From Manihot esculenta (taxonomy: Eukaryota; Streptophyta; Magnoliopsida; Malpighiales; Euphorbiaceae), in contig NC_035171.2 of the NCBI RefSeq assembly GCF_001659605.2, positions 25,709,825 through 25,773,824 on the forward strand: a DNA stretch of 64,000 nt. Reading direction: 5' to 3'. Shown here one piece after another: positions 63,467 through 64,000 of the stretch. The position numbers were made by a program, and so were the translations under genes. Numbering within the stretch: the first letter of the stretch is position 1; each line of letters opens with the position of its first letter. Under the pieces are notes generated by a model, which worked only from the letters and a program-made list of their open reading frames with translations, ran no database searches and was not told the origin of the DNA.

Positions 63467-64000
63467 TTAAAAGAGATGAGGGTATTGCTGGAGCATGGAC
63501 TCCCGTGTCTCCCAAGTGCATTCTTCCAAGTTGTGGTGGTTCCATAGGACTTTCACCATCGGGATTTCTTTGTTTCTTAACTTTCTGATCTGGGTGTCTA
63601 TGATCCGCACTGGCTGTTCAACATAGGTGAGATCCTCTTGGACCTCCACATCAGGCTCACTAAGAACCTTGCTCGGATCTGACACAAACTTCCTCAACAT
63701 TGAAACATGGAAAACCGGATGGATTCTCGCCATTGAAGCAGGTAAATCCAGCTTGTACGACACATTCCCAATCTTTTGCAAGATTTCAAAGGGTCCGATG
63801 TATCGTGGGGCTAGTTTACCTTTCTTCCCGAAGCGAACCACTCCCTTCATTGGAGACACCTTGAGCAATACCAACTCCCCCTCCTGAAACTCTAACTGTC
63901 TTCTGCGGACGTCTGCATAGCTCTTCTGTCTGCTTGCAGCAGTCTTGATCCTTTCTCTAATTATGGGTACCACCCTGCTGGTAATCTCTACTAGCTCAGG
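63467..64000 (-). CDS. pol (INT): Element 3 integrase C-terminus and chromodomain (partial)
   Basis: 177 residues reaching the window edge: PELVEITSRVVPIIRERIKT, KLAPRYIGPFEI, and the chromodomain PVRIIDTQIRKLRNKEIP then NHHNLEECTWE, ending in a TAA. The open frame here is unbroken; the rest is not visible. Confidence 0.93.
   Translation of the reverse strand, partial: PELVEITSRVVPIIRERIKTAASRQKSYADVRRRQLEFQEGELVLLKVSPMKGVVRFGKKGKLAPRYIGPFEILQKIGNVSYKLDLPASMARIHPVFHVSMLRKFVSDPSKVLSEPDVEVQEDLTYVEQPVRIIDTQIRKLRNKEIPMVKVLWNHHNLEECTWETRESMLQQYPHLF

Larger units (their letters stand above)
44775..64000 (+). mobile_element. Element 2: Tekay-type chromovirus with three later insertions (right end outside the window)
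   Basis: 5' LTR 44775-52277 (interrupted by a copia element), primer binding site 52281, polyprotein 52539-59640 (interrupted by a solo LTR), polypurine tract, 3' LTR from 59749, itself cut at 61145 by element 3. The left target site should be GGAAG (44770-44774); the right is not visible. Apart from insertions the coding region has three TAG codons and no frameshift, so element 2 is young, but older than the insertions it carries. Confidence 0.93.
61146..64000 (-). mobile_element. Element 3: Tekay-type chromovirus on the minus strand (rest outside the window)
   Basis: Reading on the minus strand: integrase C-terminus (64000 to 63467), polypurine tract, 3' LTR 63362 to 61146. It lies inside element 2's 3' LTR; the left target site should be CCTTT (61141-61145). 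It is of the element 1-like subfamily by LTR start and coding sequence. Confidence 0.92.

Overview
This is plant nuclear DNA. It carries intron-containing genes on the minus strand (a serine carboxypeptidase-like gene and a SnRK1 beta-3 subunit gene), long AT-rich intergenic stretches, and a dense nest of LTR retrotransposons primed by initiator-methionine tRNA. A eudicot fits best. The LTR family (ends TGTAATACCCGG...GGTCGTTACA) looks to me like those of Euphorbiaceae such as Manihot or Hevea, but that is memory-based inference and cannot be proven from the window.

Layout. 1-1.1 kb: relic of a gypsy-type gag-like region (minus). 3.7-6.8 kb: serine carboxypeptidase-like gene (minus) with six recognisable exons but no 3' exons, so the catalytic Asp and His are missing; a decayed copy of its exon 1 lies at 8.6-9.2 kb. 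9.3-13.1 kb: AT-rich repeats, including a two-copy 558-bp direct repeat. 13.8-17.1 kb: Athila-like gag relic (minus) split by a solo LTR with a 5-bp target duplication. 19.1-31.1 kb: a gag-protease-only Ty3 derivative whose protease is split by a complete 9.7-kb Tekay-type chromovirus (element 1, 19892-29624). 32.4-33.1 kb: a Mutator-like MITE. 33.5-35.5 kb: a tandem array of about 850-bp units built from 174-183-bp subunits. 36.3-36.75 kb: SnRK1 beta-3 (KINB3), which looks intact. 40.6-44.1 kb: two very old LTRs of the same superfamily in opposite orientation. 44.5-64 kb: a nest in which element 2 (Tekay) sits in another LTR, carries a young Ty1-copia in its 5' LTR and a solo LTR in its integrase, and has its 3' LTR interrupted by element 3 on the opposite strand, which runs off the window.

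How it works together. The Tekay elements encode one Gag-PR-RT-RH-INT-chromodomain polyprotein. Elements 1 and 2 are close to intact and in frame, broken only by TAG codons (one and three) and, in element 2, by the solo LTR. The copia element has a 1347-codon open frame and nearly identical LTRs. The host genes look like islands in a retrotransposon-rich region.

The most interesting signals are shared by all the diverged Tekay-type LTRs: arrays of the palindrome TTCGGC-N-GCCGAA around the promoter, a conserved stem-loop just after the TATA box, a strong splice donor in the leader matched by an acceptor just before the gag ATG (predicting a spliced RNA that lacks the primer binding site), and a rapidly changing minisatellite at a fixed LTR position.
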